A stretch of DNA of 64,000 nt from JANQLU01 sp964434955 (GCA_964434955.1 CAYSXI010000003.1:1-64000); one strand, 5' to 3'. Numbered from the stretch's first letter, positions 16,685-26,324 are shown. Made by a program: numbers and translations. Notes: generated by a model from the letters alone, not told the origin.

Positions 16685-18403
16685 TTAAGATTCAAGAATC
16701 GTCTCGCGAACGACCTCTTCAATCGTGGTGGTTCCATCAAAGGCAAACTGAATCCCCGCATCGCGAAGTTGCACCATGCCTTTTTTCATGGCCGCTTCCC
16801 GCATGTTGTCGGTGGTTTCGTTTTCCATGATCATCTCCCGCAGCTCATCATCAATGACCATCAGCTCAAACAGCCCAACCCGACCCTTGTAGCCCGTGTT
16901 GTTACAGCTGTTGCAGCCCGCGCCGCGGTAGAATTTCTTGTCCTGTACGTGTTCGCGTGTCATTCCCAAGTCCATCAGCAAGTCGTCTGACACCTCGGTT
17001 TCCTCGCGACATTCGGGGCAGATCCGGCGAACCAGACGCTGAGCCAAGATGGCCTCCACCGTGGCCGTGATCAAAAAGGTCGGGACGCCCATGTCTTTCA
17101 AACGGGTGATCGTGCTCGGAGCATCATTGGTGTGCAACGTACTGAACACCGTGTGACCGGTAAGCGATGCCTGAACCGCGATCTCGGCCGTCTCCAAGTC
17201 GCGAATCTCACCAACAAGAATCTTGTCGGGATCCTGTCGCAAAATGGCTCGCAGGCATTTCGCAAAGGTCACATCGATCTCGTGATCAATTGGAATCTGT
17301 ACGATCCCGTCGATGTCATACTCCACCGGGTCTTCGGTGGTGATCAGCTTGTCTTCGATCGTATTCAGCTCAGATAGCGCTGAGTAAAGCGTCGTTGTTT
17401 TTCCCGAACCCGTTGGGCCCGTCACCAAAATAATCCCGTTCGGTTTGGCGATGACTTCGCGGAACTGCGACATCGTGTCATCGTTCATGCCGACGTTATT
17501 CAAATCGAGCGAAACAACGGATCGGTCGAGCACCCGCATGACCACGCTTTCGCCAAACATGGTAGGAAGAACACTCACACGCAAGTCGACCGGGTGACCA
17601 CCAACCGTCAATTCGATTCGGCCGTCCTGGGGTAGACGCCGTTCGGCGATGTCCAGGTTCGCCATGACCTTGACCCGCGTGGTGATCGCAAACGCCAAGT
17701 GACGCGGCGGGGGAACCATCTCGTAAAGAACGCCATCCGCCTTGATTCGAATTCGGAACTCGTCCTCAAAAGGTTCAAAGTGAATATCGCTGGCGTGGTC
17801 TTTAATGGCCAACAACAAAACCATGTTCAGCAACTTGCGAACCGGAGCACTTTCCACCAACTCGGTGACATCACTCAAGTTGATCGGGCCATCCCCGGCG
17901 ATTTGAGCCGCCGCATTCTTCAAATCTTCATCGTTGTGCAGTTCAACGATGATGCTTTCAATCGACTCGTTCTCCGCGTTGTAGAACTTGTCGATACTTT
18001 TCTGAATCTGATTCTCGGTCGCAATCAACAACCGAATCTCGTAGCCGACGAAACGCCGTAATTCGTCCTGCATGGACAGGTTTTGCGGGTCACATGTCGC
18101 CAACGTCAGCACTTCGTCCGTGAACTGCAGGGGCACCACGCGATACAACTGGGCCATCGCATCGGTAATCAACTCGCGAGCTTCCTTCGGTGGCGTGTAG
18201 CCTTCGATGTCCACCGTCTGCATGTTGAATTGTTCCGAAAGCCCCTGAATCAGTTGCTCATCGGAAATCAATCCCATGTCTTCGGCGATTTTACCGATAA
18301 GCTGACCCGGGTTCTGATTCTGTTCCTCGAGCAACATTTCAAGTTGCTCATCCGTGATGAAACCAAGGTCGACCAGGATTTGTCCAAATCGTCGGATTGC
18401 CAT
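16685..18403 (-). CDS. PilB/GspE-type assembly ATPase (second copy)
   Basis: A 572-residue secretion ATPase, with GAGG ahead of the ATG. The N-terminal MshEN-like region has two helical repeats (ILVDLGFITDEQLEMLL and EDMGLISDEQLIQGL). The motor has Walker A GPTGSGKT (329-336), Asp box TTEDPVEY, Walker B ILVGEIRD (395-402) and His box STLHTNDA. A zinc motif of four cysteines (CPEC at 462-465, CNSC at 497-500) is typical of PilB/GspE. It powers fibre assembly at the inner membrane through PilC/GspF, whose gene follows. A paralogue lies at 20090-21817. Confidence 0.95.
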   Translation of the reverse strand: MAIRRFGQILVDLGFITDEQLEMLLEEQNQNPGQLIGKIAEDMGLISDEQLIQGLSEQFNMQTVDIEGYTPPKEARELITDAMAQLYRVVPLQFTDEVLTLATCDPQNLSMQDELRRFVGYEIRLLIATENQIQKSIDKFYNAENESIESIIVELHNDEDLKNAAAQIAGDGPINLSDVTELVESAPVRKLLNMVLLLAIKDHASDIHFEPFEDEFRIRIKADGVLYEMVPPPRHLAFAITTRVKVMANLDIAERRLPQDGRIELTVGGHPVDLRVSVLPTMFGESVVMRVLDRSVVSLDLNNVGMNDDTMSQFREVIAKPNGIILVTGPTGSGKTTTLYSALSELNTIEDKLITTEDPVEYDIDGIVQIPIDHEIDVTFAKCLRAILRQDPDKILVGEIRDLETAEIAVQASLTGHTVFSTLHTNDAPSTITRLKDMGVPTFLITATVEAILAQRLVRRICPECREETEVSDDLLMDLGMTREHVQDKKFYRGAGCNSCNNTGYKGRVGLFELMVIDDELREMIMENETTDNMREAAMKKGMVQLRDAGIQFAFDGTTTIEEVVRETILES

Positions 18404-18514
18404 TTTTTTGCCTCTATCCTTCCCCGGGGAGTTTTGAACTTTTCAAAACCCCTGCCTCAACGTCATTGCACCAAATCTTGGAAACGTCGACGAGGAAGTC
18501 GAATAAACTGCTCT

Positions 18515-19642
18515 TTAAAACTCTTCCATCAACTCGTCAGCTGATGGCTCAATGATCTCGTTTTCCATCGCCTGTTGGCGATGCGTTGCGATTCGGCGGG
18601 CCAGTGAGTCAGGATCGATCGCCTTTGCAAGCACATCCTCCAACTCAACACGCTCATTCACCCAATGATCAAACAGGCAGTCGTCCATCAAGTTCATACC
18701 GAACTTGGCACCCGTTTGAATCGCGGAGTTAATCCGAAATGTTTTGTTTTCACGAATCAGGTTCGCCACCGCGGATGTGACCACCAAGGATTCGTAAGCC
18801 GCCAGACGTCCGCCGCCAATTCGCGGTAACAGTGTCTGTGCGAGAACCCCAATCAACGAAGTTGACAGCTGGGTTCGAATCTGGTCCTGCAGGTTTCCAG
18901 GGAACGCGTCAATAATCCGGTTCACCGTGCCTTGAGCACTATTGGTATGCAACGTTCCAAAAACAATGTGACCTGTTTCCGCCGCCGAAATGGCAGCTTC
19001 AATCGTCTCAAGGTCACGCATCTCACCCACCAGAATGACGTCCGGGTCCTGACGCAACGCGCGTCGAATCGCTTCCGAAAAGCTGGGTACGTCAACGCCG
19101 ACCTCACGCTGATTGATCGTCGACTTTTTGTGGTAGTGATAAAATTCGATCGGGTCTTCAATCGTGATGATGTGATGATCGACTCGCTCGTTGATGTAAT
19201 TCACCAAACTGGCAAGCGTCGTACTCTTACCGGAACCTGTTGGCCCCGTGACCAGGATCAAACCACGTGGTCGCATGACCAGCTTGGTAAAGACATCGGG
19301 AAGCCCGACTTGCTCGGGGGTCAACATGGTCGTGGGAATCTGTCGCAAGACCATTGCGATATTCCCACGCTGCTTGAAAATCGAGACTCGAAATCGAGCC
19401 TTGTCGGCATAAGCAAAACCAAAGTCAGCACTTCCGGCTTCCTGCAATTCTCGCTGGCATCGCTCGGGCGAAATACTCTTCATCAGGGAAACCGTGTCGT
19501 CCGGCTCAAGAACTTTGGTTTCCAGCTTTCGCATTCGGCCATGCAAGCGGAATACCGGCGGTTGCCCGACCGTGATATGAATATCGCTCGCCCCCTGCTT
19601 CACACAAGCTTCCAGGAGTTTGTCAATAAGTACCGTTGCCAT
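18515..19642 (-). CDS. pilT: PilT-type pilus retraction ATPase
   Basis: A 375-residue protein from the ATG at 19642; upstream in-frame codons to 19750 are judged untranslated. It is clearly of the PilT type: the SDIHITVG start, Walker A GPTGSGKS (133-140), ITIEDPIEF, Walker B ILVGEMRD, the His box GTLHTNSA, and the PilT-specific SAVANLIREN close to the AIRNLIRE consensus. It lacks the tetra-cysteine zinc motif of PilB, as expected. PilT powers depolymerisation and twitching, which argues that this cluster builds a true retractile type IV pilus, or at least a dynamic one, rather than only a secretion pseudopilus. Confidence 0.93.
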   Translation of the reverse strand: MATVLIDKLLEACVKQGASDIHITVGQPPVFRLHGRMRKLETKVLEPDDTVSLMKSISPERCQRELQEAGSADFGFAYADKARFRVSIFKQRGNIAMVLRQIPTTMLTPEQVGLPDVFTKLVMRPRGLILVTGPTGSGKSTTLASLVNYINERVDHHIITIEDPIEFYHYHKKSTINQREVGVDVPSFSEAIRRALRQDPDVILVGEMRDLETIEAAISAAETGHIVFGTLHTNSAQGTVNRIIDAFPGNLQDQIRTQLSTSLIGVLAQTLLPRIGGGRLAAYESLVVTSAVANLIRENKTFRINSAIQTGAKFGMNLMDDCLFDHWVNERVELEDVLAKAIDPDSLARRIATHRQQAMENEIIEPSADELMEEF

Positions 19643-20089
19643 TTCGCTGCCTGCTGAATTAATCCTGCTTAAATCTGCGGTAGTTCCTGTGATCCGTTCC
19701 CGATTGAACTCATTGGCCAACCGAAACATTGCGCCCAGAGGAAAGCACAACGCGAACTGATCAACGATGACCCAGAGACGAAAATTACCTTAACCTGACG
19801 GAGGGGGGACAATCTGATATCGCGAGTACCCGGACTCCCCCCAATTGAGCCTGAATCTCGAACATCGAATTTCGGGTTTTTCAATCCGAACCTGTGTGAA
19901 ACCAGTTAGTTAACAAGCCTATTAGGAGAGGAGCTGTGGAGAGGAAGTGGTAAGGTTTTTCGGGGTATATGTTATTTATGAAAACAGCCAGATCTGGCTG
20001 AGCGATTATTCGCCTAACCAACCCGGGTTTCAATTTTTTGTCTCGAAACGCGTGTCATCCATCAAAACGGTGCAATTCCAACCGAAAGA
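19643..20089. other. Intergenic region between the first assembly ATPase and pilT
   Basis: A non-coding stretch of 447 bases. It has a 7-bp inverted repeat GGGGGGA/TCCCCCC (19803-19809 and 19836-19842) with a long loop and a perfect 16-bp palindrome (19985-20000). No gene is seen. The gap suggests that pilT and downstream genes may have their own promoter. Confidence 0.5.
19985..20000. promoter_or_regulatory. Perfect 16-bp palindrome
   Basis: CAGCCAGATCTGGCTG equals its own reverse complement. On the minus strand it is followed by four T residues, so it could be a weak terminator for the upstream ATPase (6-bp stem, GATC loop) or a dimeric repressor site ahead of pilT. The sequence alone does not decide. 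Confidence 0.4.
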
Positions 20090-21817
20090 CTAGTCGTCTT
20101 GCTCCGTCCGCTTTGCGACACGATAAACCTCCTCAAAGGTGGTAAATCCGTTCAGAACTTTCTCGACGGCGTCGACAAAGAGCGTGCTCATGCCGCGATG
20201 TTCGATCGCGTATTTTCGAATCTCGGTCGCCGACTGATTCTGAAAGATCATCTCGCGGATCTTGGAATCGATGATCAACAACTCATAAATGCCGATTCGC
20301 CCGCGATATCCGGTCTTATTACAGGAGTTGCAACCGCGACCCTTCATGAAGTTGGCTCGCTGGAGCTGCTCCTCGGTTAGACCAATGTCTTTAATCACGC
20401 CCTCAGATGGCGTGAACTTGTGACGACATTTCGGACAAATCGTCCGCACCAATCGCTGGGCAACAATCGCCACAACACTACTGGCAACCAGATATCCGGG
20501 AACTCCCATATCGACCATTCGAGTGATCGCACTGGGCGCATCGTTCGTATGCAGTGTACTAAAAACCAAGTGTCCAGTCAAACTAGCCTGGATTCCCATC
20601 GAAACAGTCTCTGCATCCCGCATTTCGCCCACGAGGATGATATTGGGAGCCTGACGCAACATCGAGCGAATAATCCGGGCGAAATCCAGCCCGATGATGT
20701 GCTTCACTTCGACCTGGTTGATTCCTGGCAAGTAATACTCAACCGGATCCTCGGCCGTAATAATTTTTCGATCCGGGCGATTAAGGGTATTCAAAGCCGC
20801 ATAAAGAGTCGTCGTTTTTCCCGAACCAGTCGGGCCGGTTACGAGAATAATTCCGTTGGGGCGGCGGATCAGGTTCTGGAATTCGCGGAACGTCTTTTCC
20901 GAAAAACCGAGCTGGCGAACACCAATCTTGATGTTGTCCTTGTCCAAAAGCCGCATCACCGCTGACTGGCCATGGTTGGTTGGAATGATGCTCACCCGGA
21001 GATCGAGTTCCTTCTCGCCGACGGTGATCTTGATCCGGCCGTCCTGAGGCCGCCTACGTTCGGCGATATCGATCTTCGAAAGAATCTTGATCCGGGAGAT
21101 TACCGCACCCAACTGACGTCGGGGAAGGACATCCCGCTCATGTAAAACGCCGTCGATTCGATAACGGATCCGGACTCGATCCTCAAAGGGCTCAACGTGG
21201 ATATCCGAAGCCCGCAACTGAACCGCTTCGGTAATCATCAGCTTGACCAATCGAACGATTGGGGCGCTGGTTTCATCCGATTCTTCCTCTTCACCCGCCA
21301 TGTCGTCGGCTTCGGTTTCGGTGAAGTCGATCGCGGTATCCGTGAATTCCTGAAGGATGGAGTCAGCCGACTCCCCCTCAACTTGACCGTATACCCGGTT
21401 GATTGTGTCAACAATTTGAGCCCGGGGTGATAGCGCGATTGAAATATCTCGATTCAGGATAAACCGGAGATTTTCCAGTGTTTGTACGTCGGAAGGGTCG
21501 CTCATCAAAATTCGCAGACGGCCTTCTTCTTCGCGGAATGGAAGAATCGCGTTTTCCCGAGCCACCGACTCCGGGACGATCTCAATCAACTGCTCGGGAA
21601 TCGAGGCCTGATGCAAATCCACATATTCGAGGCCATTTTCGTCCGCCATCGCCTGCATGACTTCTTCGCCGGTTGCGTAACCCAAGCGAATCAGAGCATC
21701 CGCGACATTCGTATCGGGATTCTCCCGGGAAACCTGCTCCGCTTCATGCAATTGATCGAGGCCGATGATTCCCTTTTCAATCAGCCGTTTTGCAAAACCA
21801 CTAACAACAGACGACAT
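20090..21817 (-). CDS. PilB/GspE-type assembly ATPase (first copy)
   Basis: A 575-residue ATPase from the ATG at 21817, with GGA upstream. It has an N-terminal MshEN-like region (ADALIRLGYATGEEVMQAMA), an acidic linker at about 160-182, ASDIHVEPF, Walker A GPTGSGKT (328-335), TAEDPVEYY, Walker B ILVGEMRD, STLHTNDA and the zinc cysteines CPKC and CNSC. It has the same domain order as the ATPase at 16685-18403 but differs widely, so the two are old paralogues and not a recent duplication. It is the first gene of the cluster. Two PilB-like proteins plus one PilC suggest different roles for the motors. Confidence 0.94.
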   Translation of the reverse strand: MSSVVSGFAKRLIEKGIIGLDQLHEAEQVSRENPDTNVADALIRLGYATGEEVMQAMADENGLEYVDLHQASIPEQLIEIVPESVARENAILPFREEEGRLRILMSDPSDVQTLENLRFILNRDISIALSPRAQIVDTINRVYGQVEGESADSILQEFTDTAIDFTETEADDMAGEEEESDETSAPIVRLVKLMITEAVQLRASDIHVEPFEDRVRIRYRIDGVLHERDVLPRRQLGAVISRIKILSKIDIAERRRPQDGRIKITVGEKELDLRVSIIPTNHGQSAVMRLLDKDNIKIGVRQLGFSEKTFREFQNLIRRPNGIILVTGPTGSGKTTTLYAALNTLNRPDRKIITAEDPVEYYLPGINQVEVKHIIGLDFARIIRSMLRQAPNIILVGEMRDAETVSMGIQASLTGHLVFSTLHTNDAPSAITRMVDMGVPGYLVASSVVAIVAQRLVRTICPKCRHKFTPSEGVIKDIGLTEEQLQRANFMKGRGCNSCNKTGYRGRIGIYELLIIDSKIREMIFQNQSATEIRKYAIEHRGMSTLFVDAVEKVLNGFTTFEEVYRVAKRTEQDD

Positions 21818-22041
21818 AGTATTTCCGTTTTTCTCAATTCCGGCGTTTGTTTCATCAGGTTGGAAACAAAGAGGCAAAGACGAGGCCCGGCAGGCCCTGG
21901 GACTTTTGCCAGTCCCAAGGTGTAACTCAACGCAACCAATGTTGAACGCGGCGCAAAAGGTATTACGCGACGCAACAAGGTGAAACGCAATGTATTTTGG
22001 GCCGAAATCCGCAGATTCGGACGCACTTTCCCCTACGACTT

Positions 22042-22076
22042 ATTATATCTTGATCGACACCAAAAGCGATTGTCAA
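22042..22076 (-). promoter_or_regulatory. Promoter candidate for the pilus cluster
   Basis: On the minus strand a perfect -10 TATAAT (22042-22047) lies 23 bp after a perfect TTGACA (22071-22076). The spacing is longer than the normal 16-18 bp, so either the -35 is not used or an activator is needed. It would give a leader of roughly 220 bases before the ATG at 21817. Confidence 0.35.
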
Positions 22077-22189
22077 TCAATTCATTTGGTGGCTCTCTAG
22101 CGAGAATTTGACAGCCAGCGACCGAATTCTGACGGGAATTGCCGCTTTTGACGTTCGCCGGGCGGATTCTGGGGTCTCGCCCGCGATCA

Positions 22190-22224
22190 AAACGGGATTC
22201 GCCCAAGCCCAATCGGCGAATCCC
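22190..22224 (-). terminator. Terminator-like hairpin after the PQQ-repeat gene
   Basis: A perfect 10-bp inverted repeat, GGGATTCGCC (22194-22203) and GGCGAATCCC (22215-22224), with an 11-base loop, is followed on the minus strand by GTTTT. It lies about 150 bases past the stop of the minus-strand gene. Confidence 0.5.
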
Positions 22225-22377
22225 CCTATTTTCAAGGCTCGCGAACCGCTATCCCCAGAAGCCGAATTTCGGCACCGTCGGGGCAATCACCCACACCCGC
22301 GACATCACGAGCCTGAAACTCTGATTTCAGCGCATGCGAATCCTGGAACTCGAATGAATCCGGTTGAAACGCGGAGG

Positions 22378-23685
22378 CTATTCGGCGTCGATTGCGTAAA
22401 GTGCCTTGAAGGTCCGAATGTAGATTCGGCCATTTGTCACGGCCAAGGACGAAGTCGTCGGTTCGCCAAGATCGTTTTCGGCGACGACTCTGAATTTTTT
22501 CCCCGCTTTCACCACGGTGATCTTTCCGTTTCGAGCCGTCAAATAAATATGTCCATTCGCGTAAACCGGGGACGCTCGATGCCGATCGTTAACGGTCCTC
22601 TCCGAGTAATATTCCTCGCCCGTTTTTGCGTCCAGGCAAATCAAGACACCGTTTTCGCGGCAAAGGTAAACCAGGCCGTCGTGAATCAGAGGCGAGGGCA
22701 CGTCCGGCGTGTTTCTTTCCATGCGCCACTGCCGAGCGTCGCTATCATCCGTGACGTCCCCTTTCAATCCGGGCTTCAAACCCAGGACAGGTCCATTTTT
22801 TGCCGAAGGTGCCACGATCAATCCAGGCACACAGGCAGGGGAAGCAACGAAGCGCAGATAAGGGTTGTATCTGGATCGCTGGAATCCGCCGCAGCGCCAA
22901 AGCTCTTTGCCATCCTTCAATGAATGGCCCGTCAAGTAATCAGCGCCATGAACCAGGAGATATTCGCGTTCCGAATCCCGGTACATGATTGGCGAAGTGT
23001 AGGCGTGTTTGTTCTCACTCGTGCCCTCCGTCTTTCGCAGGTACTTCCAGTTCTCCTTTCCCGACTTTGCATCCAAAGCAACGATCCAGCCTTCGCTGGT
23101 CGCAGATCGATCTCGCATGTCCCCATGGAGCAGTTGGAGGTAGAGAACTCCCTTGTCGAGAACGGGCGTTGAAGTCATTCCGAACTGAATGGAAAACTCG
23201 CCATAGATTTCCTGCAAGTCCTTCTTCCATACTTCCTTGCCTCCGACGGTGTAACAGGCCAAGGTGCCGTCACACATCATGCACCAAACGTGCTTCCCAT
23301 CGGTACTCGGCGACGGCGACGCCGAATTGCCCTCGTCACGTCGCGCGTTGCGATTGCCGGTGCTCACCACCTGCTTCCAAAGCTGCTTGCCCTGGGATGA
23401 GAAACAAAGCAGTTGCAGTTCGTCATCGGTGCCAAGCGTCGTCAAGAAAACTCGATCGCCCCAAACGACCGGCGTCGAACCCGCGGGTCCTGGCAGCTCA
23501 ATCCGCCAGCTCACGTTTTTATCCCGGCTCCATTCCGTGGGCACATTTTTGGCCTGGCTGACGCCATTATTTTGTGGTCCTCGCCACTGCGGCCAATTCT
23601 CATTCGCGCTGAGTTCAAAGGAAAAAACGAGGCTTGCTGTCGCGACCAGTGCGACGATCGATCGCTGAAGAATTCCAGAGTTCAT
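22378..23685 (-). CDS. Secreted PQQ-binding-like beta-propeller repeat protein
   Basis: A 435-residue protein with an N-terminal signal peptide (IVALVATASLVFSFELSANE). It then starts ENWPQWRGPQNNGVS, the usual beginning of planctomycete PQQ-like propeller proteins. Repeats of the type GxVxxLDxxTGxxxW are visible (LLCFSSQGKQLWK, LACYTVGGKEVWK, IVALDAKSGKENWK, LICLDAKTGEEYY), consistent with a seven- or eight-bladed propeller. No dehydrogenase active-site motif is apparent, so this is probably a BamB-like or unknown binding protein rather than an enzyme. Function is not known. It is upstream of, but not clearly co-transcribed with, the pilus genes. Confidence 0.85.
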   Translation of the reverse strand: MNSGILQRSIVALVATASLVFSFELSANENWPQWRGPQNNGVSQAKNVPTEWSRDKNVSWRIELPGPAGSTPVVWGDRVFLTTLGTDDELQLLCFSSQGKQLWKQVVSTGNRNARRDEGNSASPSPSTDGKHVWCMMCDGTLACYTVGGKEVWKKDLQEIYGEFSIQFGMTSTPVLDKGVLYLQLLHGDMRDRSATSEGWIVALDAKSGKENWKYLRKTEGTSENKHAYTSPIMYRDSEREYLLVHGADYLTGHSLKDGKELWRCGGFQRSRYNPYLRFVASPACVPGLIVAPSAKNGPVLGLKPGLKGDVTDDSDARQWRMERNTPDVPSPLIHDGLVYLCRENGVLICLDAKTGEEYYSERTVNDRHRASPVYANGHIYLTARNGKITVVKAGKKFRVVAENDLGEPTTSSLAVTNGRIYIRTFKALYAIDAE

Positions 23686-23889
23686 CTTTGTTTCCGGCTG
23701 AATGGTTTCATTTCGGGCGTCTCAATTTGGAAACATCCTAGCAAAAAAAATCCGGGAATGGCTGAGTAGTGGTCGCAAACGTCAAAATCGGAATAGGATA
23801 TCCATGGAACCCGGTGGAGAAAGATTCGCCTTCCGTTTGATTGCACGAAAATGTGCATAATGAATGGAGCCGAGGACTTGTGAGCCCAT

Positions 23890-25587
23890 ATGAAAACGTC
23901 GATCCCATCCATTCCGCAACTCTATCGAAACGTACGCCGCGTTACGGACGTGCTCTCGGTGCTGAGCAAGTACGGACTGGCACAGTGGCTCAGCCACATC
24001 AACATCGACTTTATTAAAGACCGGTTAAAAACAGCGAATGGCGAAATCCTTGCCAGGCAAAGCCTGCCGGCACGGATTCGATTAGCCCTCACGGAACTCG
24101 GCCCGACTTTCATCAAGCTCGGGCAATTGCTGAGTACACGACCGGATGTCGTTGGCATGGCCGTCGCCGATGAACTGACGAAGCTCCAGGCAGACGTTCC
24201 TGCTGACGATTTCGAGTCAATCAAAAAGACCATCGAGTCCGACCAAGACTGTGAAATCGAATCGATTTTCTTGAAGTTTGACGAGACCCCGATGGCCTCG
24301 GCTTCGATCGGCCAAGTTCACGCAGCCAAGCTGATGGATGGAACGGATGTCGTCGTCAAAGTTCAACACACGGGCATTGAACGAACGGTCGATACCGATC
24401 TGGACATCCTTCACGGCCTGGCCCAGCTCGCGGGGATGCTCGACGAATTCCGGCCTTACCAACCGGTTTCCCTGGCCCAGGAACTGGCAAAGACAATGAA
24501 GTGGGAACTGGACTTCGAAAGAGAGTTTCGAAACATCCAGCAATTCCGAACCATGTTTGATCATGATCGCACGATCGAAATCCCCGAGGCCATTCAAGAG
24601 CGATGTTCGCCGCGTGTCCTGACGATGCGTCGAATCGACGGACTCAAACTTTCGGACAAAGACCGTCGCAACATGAGCCGAGCGCAACTTGAAAAGCTCG
24701 CACGCCGTGGGGCCAACGCCTACCTCAAGATGATCTTCGAGCACGGTTTCTACCATGCCGATCCTCACCCCGGGAATCTTTTGATTTGCGAAAACGGGAC
24801 GCTCGGCCTGCTGGATTTCGGAATGGTCGGGCGGTTGAGCGAGTCGATGCGCGAGGACATTGAGTCCGTCTTGATGGCCATCGTCACTCGCGATGTTCCG
24901 CTTCTGGCGACCGTCATCAAGCGAATGGGCGATTGTCCATTGGACCTCGATGAAACCAGCTTCTCGAATGACCTGGCCGATTTTGTCGGGCAGTATTCCA
25001 CCCAGGAACTTTCCAACTTTGACATGAGCGGTGCACTCCGCGACTTCGTTGCCATCGTACGCCAATACAAAATCACCCTTCCCAAAGAAGTGTCACTTTT
25101 GATTAAGGTGTTGGTCACGCTCGAAGGCTCAGCACGGCTGTTGAATCCTTCGTTCAGCCTGATGGAAATCATGCGCCCCTACCAGCGGCTGCTGATGATC
25201 AAGAAACTGTCGCCTTCTCGCCAGTTTCGAAAGATGCGGCGGCTGTACCTTCAGCTGGAACAATTGGCCGAGCAGACGCCGCAACGGGTTTCGAACATTC
25301 TCGAACAGATTCAGAAGGGAAAGTTCGATGTTCACCTGGATCACCGACGCCTGGGGCCAACGGTCAATCGGCTGGTCCTCGGCATGATGACCAGTGCTTT
25401 GTTTCTGGGTTCATCATTTCTCTTGAGCTATAAGGTTCCGCCACTGCTTTTTCCAAGTGGAAACGAGGGGGCCATCGGGTACGACTTGTCGATTCTCGGA
25501 CTAACCGGCTGCACGATTAGCATCATGCTCGGGCTGCGATTGCTTTGGGCCGTTCGAAAGAGCGGCAATCTCGATCAAAAAGAATAG
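23890..25587 (+). CDS. ABC1/UbiB-family atypical kinase
   Basis: A 565-residue UbiB-type protein. It has the family-specific KxGQ motif (FIKLGQLLSTRPD, Lys76 to Gln79), the Ala-rich nucleotide loop (MASASIGQVHAA), a VVVKVQ lysine, the catalytic segment YHADPHPGN and LLDFGMVGR. Two transmembrane helices lie at the C-terminus (about 495-515 and 530-555). In Proteobacteria UbiB supports ubiquinone synthesis as an ATPase/kinase that helps extract lipid intermediates; in planctomycetes, which use menaquinone, the lipid partner is uncertain. The stop codon sits within a 19-bp duplication. It is divergent from the PQQ-repeat gene. Confidence 0.93.
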   Translation: MKTSIPSIPQLYRNVRRVTDVLSVLSKYGLAQWLSHINIDFIKDRLKTANGEILARQSLPARIRLALTELGPTFIKLGQLLSTRPDVVGMAVADELTKLQADVPADDFESIKKTIESDQDCEIESIFLKFDETPMASASIGQVHAAKLMDGTDVVVKVQHTGIERTVDTDLDILHGLAQLAGMLDEFRPYQPVSLAQELAKTMKWELDFEREFRNIQQFRTMFDHDRTIEIPEAIQERCSPRVLTMRRIDGLKLSDKDRRNMSRAQLEKLARRGANAYLKMIFEHGFYHADPHPGNLLICENGTLGLLDFGMVGRLSESMREDIESVLMAIVTRDVPLLATVIKRMGDCPLDLDETSFSNDLADFVGQYSTQELSNFDMSGALRDFVAIVRQYKITLPKEVSLLIKVLVTLEGSARLLNPSFSLMEIMRPYQRLLMIKKLSPSRQFRKMRRLYLQLEQLAEQTPQRVSNILEQIQKGKFDVHLDHRRLGPTVNRLVLGMMTSALFLGSSFLLSYKVPPLLFPSGNEGAIGYDLSILGLTGCTISIMLGLRLLWAVRKSGNLDQKE

Positions 25588-25609
25588 GCCCGATCAAAAA
25601 GAACAGGCT
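25572..25609. repeat. 19-bp tandem duplication spanning a stop codon
   Basis: cgatcaaaaagaataggcc (25572-25590) is followed by cgatcaaaaagaacaggct (25591-25609), 17 of 19 identical, with a partial third copy (gatcacaggc). The UbiB-family gene stop TAG is in the first unit. Confidence 0.85.
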
Positions 25610-25626
25610 TGATCACAGGCCGTGGA

Positions 25627-25830
25627 CTAGGCCGCTGTTTTCTTGACGAGCTCTTCCGCTTCCTGCTCCAAGGCCCGATTCTGCACATAAAGCTCGATAA
25701 TGTGCTCGATTCGCTGAGTCAATTCGTCCAGCTGCAGGAGAACTTCGTCCTGGCGGGCATCCAGTTGATCAATCAGAGCCAACTGTTCCGAATTGATTTC
25801 ATTCAAGACTTGGGGAGAATCCTGCGTCAT
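25627..25830 (-). CDS. Small coiled-coil protein of unknown function
   Basis: A 67-residue protein with GGGA ahead of the ATG. It is nearly all helix, with heptad-like spacing of Leu, Ile and Val (LALIDQLDARQDEVLLQLDELTQRIEHIIELYV), and an acidic N-terminus. No known family is recognised. The charged, repeat-free composition and codon use resemble a real gene and not a shadow frame. It is convergent with the UbiB-family gene and divergent from rpsU. Confidence 0.6.
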   Translation of the reverse strand: MTQDSPQVLNEINSEQLALIDQLDARQDEVLLQLDELTQRIEHIIELYVQNRALEQEAEELVKKTAA

Positions 25831-26129
25831 ATCGTTTCCCAGATTCCGTCCTTGGGGGATTTTTCTCAGCTATAAACTCATCGGTGAAGTTCGGGCGAAG
25901 GACAAACGGCTGGCTCAATTTGTCGATTTGTGAATCTGTATGGGACTTTGACGATTGTCGGGATTGCTCCGACTCCGCAAAATTCGAGTTGGGCTCCCTT
26001 GCGGCTTTTGTGGGCAAATGGCCTCCAGTTTGGCGATAAAAGTCCCTAGACAGGTTGGCATTTTTTCCGGTAGAATGAGTAGCTTTCCCTTAACTCGGTA
26101 ATTTTTGAAAAGGCGTTCCTGGAGGAATA

Positions 26130-26324
26130 ATGGTCAAACTTTTGGTTCGAGAAAAAGAGTCGATCCAGGAAGCGGTTCGCCGCTTTCGCAAACTGGTAGA
26201 ACGAAGCGGTATCAAGAAAGAAATGCGCCGCCGCGAGTTTTACGAGAAGCCGAGTGAAACGAAACGCCGCGCTCGCCTGCGAGCAGAGCGCCGTGCACGA
26301 CGCGCCCGCTTGATGGCCCGTTAG
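26130..26324 (+). CDS. rpsU: Ribosomal protein bS21
   Basis: A 64-residue protein with an ideal ribosome binding site (GGAGG, six bases before ATG). The sequence VKLLVREKESIQEAVRRFRKLVERSGIKKEMRRREFYEKP-type is characteristic of bS21, followed by the Arg/Lys-rich C-terminal tail RRARLRAERRARRAR that contacts 16S rRNA in the small subunit. It is a separate transcription unit here, closed by a double hairpin. Its TAG stop is the start of a 17-bp tandem repeat. Confidence 0.96.
   Translation: MVKLLVREKESIQEAVRRFRKLVERSGIKKEMRRREFYEKPSETKRRARLRAERRARRARLMAR

Larger units (their letters stand above)
21818..22377. other. Upstream region of the pilus cluster
   Basis: A non-coding region of 560 bases between the PQQ-repeat gene and the first assembly ATPase. 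It holds a terminator-like hairpin (22190-22224) and a TATAAT-containing promoter candidate (22042-22076), with a long leader of about 200 bases. Frames crossing it show no family features. Confidence 0.5.

Noticed and set aside
15779..16990. Plus-strand 403-codon frame across the PilC and PilB genes
   Set aside because: His/Gln/Arg-rich antisense shadow crossing two well-conserved genes.
19803..19842. GGGGGGA/TCCCCCC as a terminator of the first pilus ATPase
   Set aside because: Loop of 26 bases and no T-run on either strand.
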